This document shows positions 1 through 7,983 of a stretch of 8,712 bases of DNA, piece after piece. The notes below the pieces were generated by a model that saw only the letters and a list, made by a program, of their open reading frames with translations, was not told the origin of the DNA and searched no databases. The first letter of the stretch is position 1; each line of letters opens with the position of its first letter. The position numbers and the translations under genes were made by a program. The DNA is from an uncultured Methylococcaceae bacterium (lineage in GTDB: Bacteria; Pseudomonadota; Gammaproteobacteria; Methylococcales; Methylomonadaceae): positions 1-8,712 of the forward strand of contig CAIVAH010000076.1 of the NCBI GenBank assembly GCA_903903765.1, in the 5' to 3' direction.

Positions 1-549
1 AAAATAGTTAATGAAACAGTCAGTGTTTCTGATGGCATCGCACCTGTTGTTAATCATAAACTCACGATATCTACCCAAGTGAAATTTATTTCTGGAAATC
101 AGGGAAATAATACTTTAAAAGCGATAGATGGAAATAATATCCTATTTGGAAATGCGGGTAATGATTCTTTAATGGGTGGCAAAGGCAGTGATATTTTCAT
201 TGGTGGCTTAGGAACTGACACACTCACCGGCGGCACAAAGGGTGATATATTTAAATTTAACGCTACTTCTGAAAGTAAAGTAGGAGTTGGTCGTGACATT
301 ATTAGCAACTTTACTCATAGCAAAATAGACTTAATCGATTTATCGAAAATTGATGCTGATACAAATACCTCAGGCAATCAAGCTTTCCGTTTTATAGGTA
401 GTGTAGATTTTTTTGGTAAAAGTGGCCAGCTACATTACATAAAAGGCATATTATCGGGTGACGTCAATGGCGATTCTAAACCCGATTTTGAAGTTGCAGT
501 CACGCTAGTAGGAACTACTACTCTGGTCAGTACAGATTTTATTTTATAA
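1..549 (+). CDS. C-terminal part of a secreted RTX protein with serralysin-type C-domain (5' truncated)
   Basis: The frame is open from base 1 to the TAA at 547-549, giving 182 visible residues; the GTG at base 79 is an internal Val, not a start. Residues 1-26 (with VSVSDG and LTIST) resemble the end of a cadherin- or Ig-like beta domain. Residues about 50-84 hold glycine/aspartate nonapeptides (GNAGNDSLM, GGKGSDIFI, GGLGTDTLT, then a degenerate GGTKGDIFKF), the calcium-binding beta-roll type. Residues about 90-182 match the peptidase M10 serralysin C-terminal domain, with DIISNF, GQLHY and a GDVNGDSKPDFEV loop (D154, N156, D158, D162, E164) that looks calcium-binding. The protein ends in DFIL, an acidic residue followed by hydrophobics, as in type I secretion substrates. 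I infer export by an ABC/MFP/TolC system, none of which is in the window. The catalytic or adhesive part lies upstream, so protease, lipase or adhesin cannot be told apart. Confidence 0.9.
   Translation, partial: KIVNETVSVSDGIAPVVNHKLTISTQVKFISGNQGNNTLKAIDGNNILFGNAGNDSLMGGKGSDIFIGGLGTDTLTGGTKGDIFKFNATSESKVGVGRDIISNFTHSKIDLIDLSKIDADTNTSGNQAFRFIGSVDFFGKSGQLHYIKGILSGDVNGDSKPDFEVAVTLVGTTTLVSTDFIL
544..549. other. Shared convergent stop codons (TTATAA)
   Basis: The palindrome TTATAA holds the plus-strand TAA of the RTX gene (547-549) and the minus-strand TAA of the fumarase gene (544-546). The genes therefore converge tail to tail with a 6-bp overlap and no intergenic DNA. I see no GC-rich hairpin with a T-run immediately beyond either stop, so each transcript probably runs into the other gene for some distance. 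Confidence 0.9.
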
Positions 550-2061
550 AGAAACGACAGGTATTTTAGCTATTTTACTCTGCCAGATTTTAGGGGCGAT
601 CTGATGAATAGATTGTCCTTGCGAATCAACGGCTACAGTCACTGGCATGTCTTCTACCACAAACTCGTGAATAGCTTCCATACCTAAGTCTGCAAAGGCT
701 ACCACTTTTGACTGCCGTATCGCTTTAGATACCAAATAAGCCGCGCCACCTACCGCCATTAAATACACTGCTTGGTGTTTTTTTATCGCATCAATGGCTT
801 CTTGACCCCGTTCTGATTTACCGATCATACCGATTAAACCCGTTTTGGCTAACATAGTTTCGGTAAATTTATCCATACGGGTAGCTGTAGTTGGGCCGGC
901 GGGACCTACCACTTCATCACGTACCGGATCAACGGGGCCTACATAATATATAAACTTATTGGTAAAATCGACAGGAAGTGCTTCACCATTAGCTATGATA
1001 TCCACTAAACGTTTATGAGCAGCATCACGTCCGGTTAGCATCGTGCCACTTAATAATAAAGTTTCACCTAATTGCCAAGTAGCCACTTCAGCAGGTGTAA
1101 CAATATCTAAATTTACACGTCGAGCAGTTGCCCCTGCTTCCCAAGTAATACTTGGCCAATCTTCTAATCGGGGAGGAGTAAATTCAGCAGGCCCTGAGCC
1201 ATCTAACACAAAATGTGTATGTCGAGTCGCCGCACAATTAGGAATGATGGCTACGGGCTTATTAGCCGCATGTGTAGGATAGTCTTTGATTTTAACATCT
1301 AACACAGTTGTTAATCCGCCTAAACCCTGTGCGCCGATACCTAAAGCATTCACCTTCTCGTATAATTCTAAGCGTAATTCTTCAAGCGCATTACTAGGTC
1401 CTTTAGCAATTAAATCTTGAATATCAATAGACTCCATACAGGCGGCTTTAGCTAATAACATTGCTTTTTCTGCTGTACCACCAATGCCTATACCTAAGAT
1501 TCCCGGAGGACACCAACCTGCCCCCATCATAGGCACCATTTTAAGTACCCAATCCACAATACTGTCAGAAGGATTTAGCATTACAAACTTGGATTTAGCT
1601 TCAGACCCCCCGCCTTTTGCCGCGACTTCAACTTCAAGCTTATCACCCAAAACTAATTCCATGTGCACAACAGCAGGCGTATTATCTTGGGTGTTAATGC
1701 GTTTACCAGCTGGATCTTTAAGAATAGAAGCACGTAAAACATTATCAGGATAACTGTAAGCTTGCCTTACCCCCTGATTAACCATCTCTAAGACACTGAG
1801 TTGACTGGCCCATTGCACATCCATACCCACTTTTAAGAACACAGTCACAATGCCTGTATCCTGGCAAATAGGTCGATGACCTTCTGCACATAATCGCGAG
1901 TTAATCAAGATTTGAGCTATAGCGTCCTTGGCGGCAGGGCTTTGTTCTTTTTGATACGCCATATTTAAGGCTTGAATAAAGTCCAGAGGATGATAATAAG
2001 AAATATGTTGCAGAGCATCCGCAATACTCTGAATAAAATCATCCTGGCGTATCAATGTCAT
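544..2061 (-). CDS. fumA: Fumarate hydratase class I, iron-sulfur dependent
   Basis: Cytosolic TCA-cycle enzyme interconverting fumarate and (S)-malate with an oxygen-sensitive [4Fe-4S] cluster. At 505 aa it holds both class I parts on one chain: the N-terminal alpha-type domain (about 10-285) and the C-terminal beta-type domain (about 305-500). Three cysteines fit the cluster ligands: C66 in RPICQDTG, C184 in GWCPPG and C276 in PNCAATRH. Their spacing (118 and 92) is close to that of known class I fumarases. D68, next to the first ligand, is the likely catalytic acidic residue, and GPTTATRMD (about 389-397) is the conserved substrate region. The glycine-rich GILGIGIGGT follows the second cysteine. 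The ATG at 2059-2061 gives the expected N-terminus, but no strong Shine-Dalgarno is visible. It starts 11 bp after the glucan synthase stop, so co-transcription and possibly coupled translation are likely. Two-subunit tartrate dehydratases and L(+)-tartrate enzymes are related, but the fused length favours fumarase. Confidence 0.95.
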   Translation of the reverse strand: MTLIRQDDFIQSIADALQHISYYHPLDFIQALNMAYQKEQSPAAKDAIAQILINSRLCAEGHRPICQDTGIVTVFLKVGMDVQWASQLSVLEMVNQGVRQAYSYPDNVLRASILKDPAGKRINTQDNTPAVVHMELVLGDKLEVEVAAKGGGSEAKSKFVMLNPSDSIVDWVLKMVPMMGAGWCPPGILGIGIGGTAEKAMLLAKAACMESIDIQDLIAKGPSNALEELRLELYEKVNALGIGAQGLGGLTTVLDVKIKDYPTHAANKPVAIIPNCAATRHTHFVLDGSGPAEFTPPRLEDWPSITWEAGATARRVNLDIVTPAEVATWQLGETLLLSGTMLTGRDAAHKRLVDIIANGEALPVDFTNKFIYYVGPVDPVRDEVVGPAGPTTATRMDKFTETMLAKTGLIGMIGKSERGQEAIDAIKKHQAVYLMAVGGAAYLVSKAIRQSKVVAFADLGMEAIHEFVVEDMPVTVAVDSQGQSIHQIAPKIWQSKIAKIPVVSL

Positions 2062-2072
2062 AATTGTGCAGG

Positions 2073-4679
2073 TTATTCTTCGTCTAATTCTTCAGCATCT
2101 AATTGACCTTGTTGACTATAACTAGGTGCAATACTGATTAATAAGGTAACTAATGCCGCCACATATGGCACGGCTTGTACAGATAAAACCGCTATCCACA
2201 ATCGACCACTTAAATTATCAAAATGATCAACACAAGCCATAGCAATAATACTGATGCTTAACAAGAATAGTAAAAACAACTCTTGTCTTATAGTCACTAA
2301 CCCTAAAAATAAAGCACCGCGTTTTTCATATTTGGGCGTGCGCATAAATGGTTTGCCTGAAGTAAACAAACCTTGAATAGTTCCTCTAGCAACCGTGTGT
2401 GTTAAAGCTAAACCCGATAATGCCGCACCTAAAGACTCCCAAACTGAACACGGAACACGCGCTTGATATAACCATAAACCACGTAAAATCTTAAAGCTAA
2501 ATAAGCCTACCGTTGGCATTAAAAAAACATTAGCCGGCAACTCACTATGGATAGGATCCGTCATGATGATTGCTGTTAAAATTAAACTGGCTGAAGTAAA
2601 CAATAATGCTAAAGCATCAGAGAACCAAGGCAACCAACCGGCAATAAAATAGTAACGTTGTGCAGAGGTTAATGGAGATGACTTTGTGGGTAAGAAGCTA
2701 CGCCAATGCCCTTTGATAATTTGCATAGCTCCATAGACCCAACGGAAGCGTTGAGTCATATAACCCGACATGGTATCGGGCATTAATCCACGTCCAAATG
2801 AGTCTTTTACGTAGACTGAATCATAACCTGCTTCGTACAATCTTAAACCTAACTCACTATCTTCACAGATACACCATTCAGCCCAGTTACCTACTTCGAG
2901 CAAGGCTGACTTTCTTATCATTGTCATAGTGCCATGTTGAATAATAGCGTTGTATTCGTTTCTTTGTACCATTCCAATATTAAAGAAACCGGCATATTCC
3001 CAATAACAAAATGATTTAAATGTACTTTGATGTCTATCACGATAATCTTGTGGTGATTGAATAAAGCCCACATTCTCATTATCAAAATAAGGCACCATGC
3101 ATTTTAACCAGTCAGGAGATAGGACATAGTCACTGTCAATAACGGCTATGATCTCTGCGTCTTCCGCTGTTTGCTCTAATGCATGGTTAATAGCACCCGC
3201 TTTAAAGCCAGGCCAATTCTCTAAATGGAAAAAGCGGAACATAGGTCCCAATCTTTCACAATCATCACGAACGGGCTCCCACACTGCAGGATCTTTTGTG
3301 TTGTTATCCATTACCAACACTTCTAAGTTGGGGTAATCTACTTTCGCTAAAGCTTCTAAGGTTTTACGCACCATCATGGGTGGTTCGTTGTGAATCGGCA
3401 GATGCAAAGAAACCTTAGGATACCTGAAACTTTCACTCGGTGTTAAGGGTTGGAAGGTACGTGCAGTTTTCTTATGCCAGATAACTTCGGCAATTTCTAA
3501 ACTTTCTATTAATAGGATAACTACGGCCATAATTTGCATGAGTAACATTAATACCCAAAAAACTATGCCTAGTTTTGTCTGATATTGTTGCGCGCCGATG
3601 GATGCTGACCAAAAAATGACCGATACAGATAAATTAGCAATCAAACCCAAAAATACGACACCGGGTAATTTTAAAGTGCCACGCGCAAATAAGATTAAAC
3701 CTATTAATATAAAACTAATGGCGGCAGCACCCACCGCCCAATTTTTCCAACTTGGCATGGTAATTACGTCACCATCCATTGGATATTTTGGCTGACGATC
3801 AGCGTTAAAAATACCCCAATAAGCACCAGCAGATCCTTCTATAGATTTTTTCCATGGTTGATCAAAGGCTTCTACGATGTAGTAAGTTACTTTTTCGGCA
3901 TCCGCTCTATTTAAGAACTCGCGTAAGAATCTAGCTTGATTTGAAACTGATGCTTCTGAGTGTTTAAACGGCTGGCCATCTGAAGGCCAGCCCACTTCTG
4001 TTATGATAATAGGCTTATTAGGAAATGTCTTAGCTACTTCATGATATCTTTCAAAAGAGTAATCAACAGCATCTTCAGCCGCAATACCTTCCCAATAGGG
4101 CAAAATATGCATCGCGATAAAATCAACTTCATCCACTAAATCTGGGTTTTTCAACCATACATCCCATGTTTCTGAAGTACTGACCGGGCGATTAGCCACT
4201 TTTTTAACTTCTCGAATATAGTCAATCAACGCAGACTTAGGAATCTCGTCACGCAAGATAACTTCGTTACCGACCATTAAGCGAATTACCCGAGGATTAT
4301 TTTGTTGAGCGACCCGAATCAAAGTATCAATTTCTAAGCGATTCTTGTCTAAATTGCCATCAATCCATGCACCTAGTGTCACATTAAGATTGTATTTACT
4401 GGCTAAGTCAGGAATTTTATCCTGACCTTTTAGCATACTATAAGTACGCACAGCATGAACTTTATTAGCTAATAAAGCTAAATCCTTATCAATATCAGCC
4501 TCACTAGGCAAGGTATCTCCATTTTGAGTATCTTGCTTACGCAGAGGGTCATAGGTAACCCCCATAGTCGTTTTTGTCCAAGGTTGTAATTGCAAAGGGT
4601 TATTAATATAACTCCATATACTAAAATTGACGGCAACCAATAATGCGACAACAAAGAGGATAGCTAAATTTCTTTTCAT
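2073..4679 (-). CDS. Membrane beta-glucan synthase with GH17 and GT2 domains (NdvB-like)
   Basis: An 868-aa two-enzyme inner-membrane protein. A helix at about 5-24 anchors a GH17 domain (about 35-300) with candidate acid/base E139 in VGNEV and nucleophile E228 in ITEVGWPS. Three helices follow (about 314-332, 338-360, 370-392). A processive GT2 domain comes next (about 420-660): NEPP at 431-434, D458, DSD at 515-517, CED at 605-607 and QRFRW at 643-647, the D,D,D,QxxRW pattern of cellulose, hyaluronan and curdlan synthases. Further helices follow (about 678-704, 715-735, 745-762, 797-816, 826-850), then an acidic tail. Counting helices with the N-terminus inside places GH17 in the periplasm and GT2 in the cytosol, which fits UDP-glucose use inside and chain processing outside. 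Pseudomonas ndvB-type proteins share this architecture and are tied to beta-1,3-glucans; their GH17 domains act as transglycosylases. The product here (linear, branched or cyclic beta-1,3-glucan) is inferred. ATG start at 4677-4679 with no clear Shine-Dalgarno. Confidence 0.9.
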   Translation of the reverse strand: MKRNLAILFVVALLVAVNFSIWSYINNPLQLQPWTKTTMGVTYDPLRKQDTQNGDTLPSEADIDKDLALLANKVHAVRTYSMLKGQDKIPDLASKYNLNVTLGAWIDGNLDKNRLEIDTLIRVAQQNNPRVIRLMVGNEVILRDEIPKSALIDYIREVKKVANRPVSTSETWDVWLKNPDLVDEVDFIAMHILPYWEGIAAEDAVDYSFERYHEVAKTFPNKPIIITEVGWPSDGQPFKHSEASVSNQARFLREFLNRADAEKVTYYIVEAFDQPWKKSIEGSAGAYWGIFNADRQPKYPMDGDVITMPSWKNWAVGAAAISFILIGLILFARGTLKLPGVVFLGLIANLSVSVIFWSASIGAQQYQTKLGIVFWVLMLLMQIMAVVILLIESLEIAEVIWHKKTARTFQPLTPSESFRYPKVSLHLPIHNEPPMMVRKTLEALAKVDYPNLEVLVMDNNTKDPAVWEPVRDDCERLGPMFRFFHLENWPGFKAGAINHALEQTAEDAEIIAVIDSDYVLSPDWLKCMVPYFDNENVGFIQSPQDYRDRHQSTFKSFCYWEYAGFFNIGMVQRNEYNAIIQHGTMTMIRKSALLEVGNWAEWCICEDSELGLRLYEAGYDSVYVKDSFGRGLMPDTMSGYMTQRFRWVYGAMQIIKGHWRSFLPTKSSPLTSAQRYYFIAGWLPWFSDALALLFTSASLILTAIIMTDPIHSELPANVFLMPTVGLFSFKILRGLWLYQARVPCSVWESLGAALSGLALTHTVARGTIQGLFTSGKPFMRTPKYEKRGALFLGLVTIRQELFLLFLLSISIIAMACVDHFDNLSGRLWIAVLSVQAVPYVAALVTLLISIAPSYSQQGQLDAEELDEE

Positions 4680-4695
4680 TTGAGTATCTAAAATA

Positions 4696-4708
4696 TCGCT
4701 TAAAGCGA
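4696..4708. promoter_or_regulatory. Short perfect inverted repeat before the glucan synthase gene
   Basis: TCGCTT-A-AAGCGA is a perfect inverted repeat with 6-bp arms and a 1-bp centre. It ends 16 bp before the ATG of the GH17-GT2 gene, inside the 93-bp gap after the CorB-like gene. In the transcript it could fold weakly next to the ribosome-binding region; as DNA it could be a small operator. No T-run follows, so it is not a terminator. A repeat this short can arise by chance, and no regulator is identifiable. Confidence 0.25.
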
Positions 4709-4772
4709 GTTAATAAGTTTAAATGAGACGTCATATCTTACATTGACTTTAAATCTGACCATAAATTAATTA

Positions 4773-6023
4773 TTAATATTCTGGCAAAAATTTAACCCAT
4801 TTAACGGCGTTTTCATCTGTTTTTACAATTTCCAAAGGATGCCCTAATAACTTTATACTGGTTCCAGAAGCAGGAATAGTTTCCATGAACTCAATGATCA
4901 AACCATTTAAGGTTTTTGGACCTTCTGTAGGTAATGACCACTGCATCACTCTATTTAACTCCCTTAAAGTAATAGCCGCATCAATCATATAACTACCATC
5001 AGCTTGTTTAATAGGTGCCATTTCTTCATCAACTAGCTCACCAACAATTTCTTGAATTAAGTCGTCTAAAGTCACTAATCCCAAGACATCTCCATATTCA
5101 TCGACAACTACTCCTATGGTGTTTTTTTCACTTTTAAAACGAAGTAACTGGGCATGAACAGGAGTGTTATCAGGGATAAAAGTCGGTTTAGTCACTAAAT
5201 TAATTATAGCTTGTTTATCAAAATCATCACGACCAATTAAAAACAACACTTTTCGAAGATGCAAAAAACCCACAATGCGATCGATATTTGTTTTATAAAC
5301 CGCTAATTGCGTATGCGGACTTGTTTTTATTTGCGCAATAATTTCTTCAATTGAATCTTCAAGATCAATTCCTACAATCTCTTTACGAGGTGTCATGATG
5401 TCATCTACGGTTGCTGATTCAAAATCCAAAATACCCGACAACATCTTTTGATAACGCTCAGGCATTAAATGTTCAGCTTCGGAAATAATGCTTTTAAGTT
5501 CTTCTTGATTTAATGTCTCATTACGACGTTTTTTTAAATCAATCCTAAAAACACGTAACATCAATTTAACAAACAAATTAATCGTCACGATTAATGGATA
5601 CAATAAAACCATAAAAGGCATATAAATCCACGCTGCCACAAATGCAAACCATTCTGGCTTTGAAGCACCATATGCTTTTGGTACAAGCTCAGCAAAAATC
5701 AACATACTCAGTGTCAATGCGACTACTGAAATAACTAGATAGAAGTCATTTTCTGCATATTGTTTAATACAAATATAGGTGACTAAAGCTGCTGAAAGAT
5801 TTTTAAGAAAGGTATTTGCAAGCAAAACAAAGCTTTGTAACCGCTCGGGATTTCGCAATAAATGCTGAACTTTATTCGCGCTAGCATGCTTAAGCTTAAC
5901 TAAATGTCTTAATCGATACCGATTAAATAACATTAAAGAAGTTTCTGATGCAGATAAAAAACCTGAAAGAAATACGGTGAAAGCAAGTAAGCCGAATAGC
6001 ATACTCAAGGGAATATCGTTCAA
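4773..6023 (-). CDS. corB: HlyC/CorC-family DUF21-CBS membrane protein (CorB/YfjD-like)
   Basis: A 416-aa inner-membrane protein of the CNNM/CorB family, linked to Mg2+ (and Co2+) efflux or homeostasis. The DUF21 domain (about 5-155) has four hydrophobic segments (about 7-29, 64-86, 95-117, 124-152), with SASETS at 24-29, a conserved Asn in LLANTF near 70 and FAELVPK at 110-116. A CBS pair follows: CBS1 about 207-265 (DDIMTPRKEIVGID) and CBS2 about 275-330 (VVVDEYGDVLGLVTLDDL). The transporter-associated CorC_HlyC domain spans about 340-413. Length and order match E. coli YfjD; soluble CorC/YbeX lacks DUF21. The start is TTG at 6021-6023: no ATG, GTG or TTG lies between it and the upstream in-frame stop, and GTAGAG sits about 9 bases before it. 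The ATG at codon 8 (6000-6002) is an alternative without a visible Shine-Dalgarno. It lies 93 bp upstream of the glucan synthase gene on the same strand. Cation specificity cannot be read from sequence. Confidence 0.93.
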   Translation of the reverse strand: MNDIPLSMLFGLLAFTVFLSGFLSASETSLMLFNRYRLRHLVKLKHASANKVQHLLRNPERLQSFVLLANTFLKNLSAALVTYICIKQYAENDFYLVISVVALTLSMLIFAELVPKAYGASKPEWFAFVAAWIYMPFMVLLYPLIVTINLFVKLMLRVFRIDLKKRRNETLNQEELKSIISEAEHLMPERYQKMLSGILDFESATVDDIMTPRKEIVGIDLEDSIEEIIAQIKTSPHTQLAVYKTNIDRIVGFLHLRKVLFLIGRDDFDKQAIINLVTKPTFIPDNTPVHAQLLRFKSEKNTIGVVVDEYGDVLGLVTLDDLIQEIVGELVDEEMAPIKQADGSYMIDAAITLRELNRVMQWSLPTEGPKTLNGLIIEFMETIPASGTSIKLLGHPLEIVKTDENAVKWVKFLPEY

Positions 6024-6077
6024 AAAATTTACTCTACGGTTGTTAAGACCGCACTAGTGTCTATGATGAGAATAATT

Positions 6078-6083
6078 TGTCAA
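6078..6083 (-). promoter_or_regulatory. Candidate -35 box for the CorB-like gene
   Basis: The minus strand reads TTGACTTGACA here, with TTGACA complementary to 6078-6083, a perfect sigma-70 -35 match. It lies after the proS terminator palindrome and 54 bp before the TTG start. The best -10 at normal spacing is poor (GACACT, 16-bp spacer). I offer this as a possible promoter only because a terminated proS transcript would leave the downstream gene needing its own. Confidence 0.25.
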
Positions 6084-6107
6084 GTCAAAATTAATATAGT
6101 GACTACC

Positions 6108-6138
6108 AAAACAGCTCGATACTAGCTAGTATCGAGCT
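6108..6138 (-). terminator. Probable rho-independent terminator of proS (perfect 26-bp palindrome)
   Basis: Bases 6113-6138 are a perfect palindrome: the arm AGCTCGATACTAG is followed directly by its reverse complement. As RNA it would form an 11-bp stem with an AGCT loop. On the minus strand, which proS uses, the stem is followed by GTTTTGG, a short T-tract; the plus-strand side has no T-run. It begins 59 bp after the proS stop. The T-tract is short, so a protein-binding site or a rho-dependent end remains possible. Confidence 0.65.
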
Positions 6139-6197
6139 ATGTAAAACAATAATAGGTCTTGCGTTTATTCACAAAACCCCTAAATTAAAGCTAGATT

Positions 6198-7907
6198 TTA
6201 TTGCATTTTAGCTTTTAAAAAATCGATGACCTCAGCTAAAGGTATTTCTTCATTAGCTTCAGCAGTTCTACCTTTATATTCTATAGTCCCCGCATCTAAA
6301 CCACGATCACCTAAAATAATACAATGCGGAATTCCAATTAATTCCATGTCTGAGAACATAAAACCCGCTCTTACTTTTCGATCGTCAAACAACACTTCAA
6401 AGCCTGCTGCTTGTAAATCTAAATATAATTGTTCAGCAGATTCTCTTAATCGTTCAGATTTATGCATATTCATTGGACATAATGCAACTTGGAAAGGCGC
6501 TAGGCTAGTAGGCCAAATAATACCTTTCTCATCATGATTTTGCTCAATTGCTGCAGCAACTACACGTGAGATGCCAATACCGTAACAACCCATCAGCATA
6601 ATTTGATTTTTTCCGCCTTCGTTAATAACACCGGCTTTCATGGCTTCACTGTATTTAGTGCCTAATTGAAAGATATGGCCTACTTCAATACCACGAGCCA
6701 AAGTGATTTGACCTTTACCGTCGGGACTTACATCACCTTCTACAACAGTACGGATATCAGCAATATTTTCTGGTAAAGGTAAATCTCTTTCCCAATTAAC
6801 GCCAACAAAATGTTTACCATCAACATTTGCACCACAAGCAAAATCAGCCATCACTGCCACACTACGATCAGCAATAACCGGAATAGTTAACCCAATAGGA
6901 CCAATAGAACCTGGCTTGCAATTAGCAACTGCTAAGACTTCTGCTTCACTCGCAAACTCTAACGGTGAGGCAACGCCTTCCAGTTTTTCTACTTTAATTG
7001 GATTGAGTTCATGATCACCCCGAAGCAACAAGGCTACTACCCCACCCTCTTCGCCTTTCACTAATAATGTTTTTAAACACTGCGCGGCAGGAATTGATAA
7101 AAACTGACTCACTTCTTCAATACTATGTTGATTGGGCGTATCCACTATTTGTTTATCAAGCAAAGCTAGAGGACGCAGCGCTGAGGGCGCTACCGCTTCA
7201 GCTTTTTCAACATTAGCGGCATAATCACTTTCTGTTGAGAAGGCAATTGCATCTTCACCTGAATCTGCTAAAACATGAAATTCATGAGATACAGCTCCGC
7301 CAATTGAACCGGAATCAGCGATAACGGCTCGAAACTTCAAGCCAAACTGGTTAAATATATTGGTATAAGCTTTATACATGACCTCATAAGTTTCTTGCAA
7401 AGACTCTTGATCTAAGTGAAATGAATAAGCATCTTTCATGACAAATTCACGCGAGCGCATCACCCCAAAACGCGGACGAATCTCATCACGAATTTTAGTT
7501 TGAATTTGATAATAAGTGATAGGTAATTGCTTGTAGCTCTTAAGCTCATTACGCGCTAAATCTGTAATAATTTCTTCATGTGTAGGCCCTAAACAAAAGT
7601 CTCGGTCATGACGATCTTTCATACGCGCTAATTCTGGACCATATTGTTCCCATCGACCTGTTTCTTGCCAAAGTTCCGCAGGTTGCAAAGCTGGCATTAG
7701 CACTTCTAACGCGCCCGCTTTTTCCATTTCTGCCCTGGTAATCTTTTCAACCTTACGCAAAACTCTTAAACCTAAAGGTAACCAACTGTATAGACCTGCT
7801 GCTAATTTACGAATTAGACCTGCACGAATCATCAATTGATGACTTGCTATCTCGGCATCTGCTGGAGTTTCTTTTACGGTATTAAGAGGAAATTTTGTCG
7901 TACGCAT
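6198..7907 (-). CDS. proS: Prolyl-tRNA synthetase, bacterial type with editing insertion
   Basis: Class II aminoacyl-tRNA synthetase charging tRNA-Pro in the cytosol. The 569 aa compare with 572 in E. coli, and the similarity runs end to end. The catalytic core covers about 1-223 and 408-468: the motif 1 region about 58-80, motif 2 in [17 protein letters not shown] (139-155) followed by MKDAYSFH, and motif 3 in GCYGIGISR (440-448). The INS editing domain (about 224-407), which clears Ala-tRNA-Pro, looks intact: K279, D347 and H366 in DGKHFVG fall where E. coli has K279, D350 and H369. The anticodon-binding domain is about 470-566 ([31 protein letters not shown]). The ATG at 7905-7907 gives the standard MRTTKFPL N-terminus, although no Shine-Dalgarno is evident. 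The gene diverges from aceE and is followed by a hairpin terminator, so it is probably a single-gene unit with respect to the downstream CorB-like gene. Confidence 0.98.
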   Translation of the reverse strand: MRTTKFPLNTVKETPADAEIASHQLMIRAGLIRKLAAGLYSWLPLGLRVLRKVEKITRAEMEKAGALEVLMPALQPAELWQETGRWEQYGPELARMKDRHDRDFCLGPTHEEIITDLARNELKSYKQLPITYYQIQTKIRDEIRPRFGVMRSREFVMKDAYSFHLDQESLQETYEVMYKAYTNIFNQFGLKFRAVIADSGSIGGAVSHEFHVLADSGEDAIAFSTESDYAANVEKAEAVAPSALRPLALLDKQIVDTPNQHSIEEVSQFLSIPAAQCLKTLLVKGEEGGVVALLLRGDHELNPIKVEKLEGVASPLEFASEAEVLAVANCKPGSIGPIGLTIPVIADRSVAVMADFACGANVDGKHFVGVNWERDLPLPENIADIRTVVEGDVSPDGKGQITLARGIEVGHIFQLGTKYSEAMKAGVINEGGKNQIMLMGCYGIGISRVVAAAIEQNHDEKGIIWPTSLAPFQVALCPMNMHKSERLRESAEQLYLDLQAAGFEVLFDDRKVRAGFMFSDMELIGIPHCIILGDRGLDAGTIEYKGRTAEANEEIPLAEVIDFLKAKMQ

Positions 7908-7940
7908 GTTGTTGTCATTAAAAGGATAAGATAAATGTGT

Positions 7941-7968
7941 ATTTTACAGACTTTTGGCTGGTTCCCAA
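7941..7968 (-). promoter_or_regulatory. Candidate proS promoter
   Basis: Reading the minus strand, TTGGGA (complement of 7963-7968, 4/6 to the sigma-70 -35) is followed after 16 bp by TAAAAT (complement of 7941-7946, 5/6 to the -10). This would start transcription about 25-30 bases before the proS ATG. The match is reasonable but not proof in AT-rich DNA. Confidence 0.35.
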
Positions 7969-7983
7969 ATCATAGCTTGGGAA
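7962..7983. promoter_or_regulatory. Interrupted inverted repeat over the proS promoter
   Basis: TTCCCAA (7962-7968) and TTGGGAA (7977-7983) are perfect 7-bp inverted arms separated by 8 bp. The arm nearer proS covers the candidate -35 box. Neither strand has a T-run after it, which argues against a terminator; a dimeric repressor or activator site fits the geometry better. The regulator is unknown. Confidence 0.35.

Noticed and set aside
79..549. Separate 156-aa gene beginning at GTG 79
   Set aside because: The same frame is open back to base 1 and reads as a continuous beta-domain edge, and no Shine-Dalgarno precedes base 79. It is the tail of a longer protein.
7959..7983. tRNA-like T-arm (GGTTCCCAAATC)
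   Set aside because: The loop does not fit GGTTCRANYC, and no acceptor, D or anticodon arm surrounds it.
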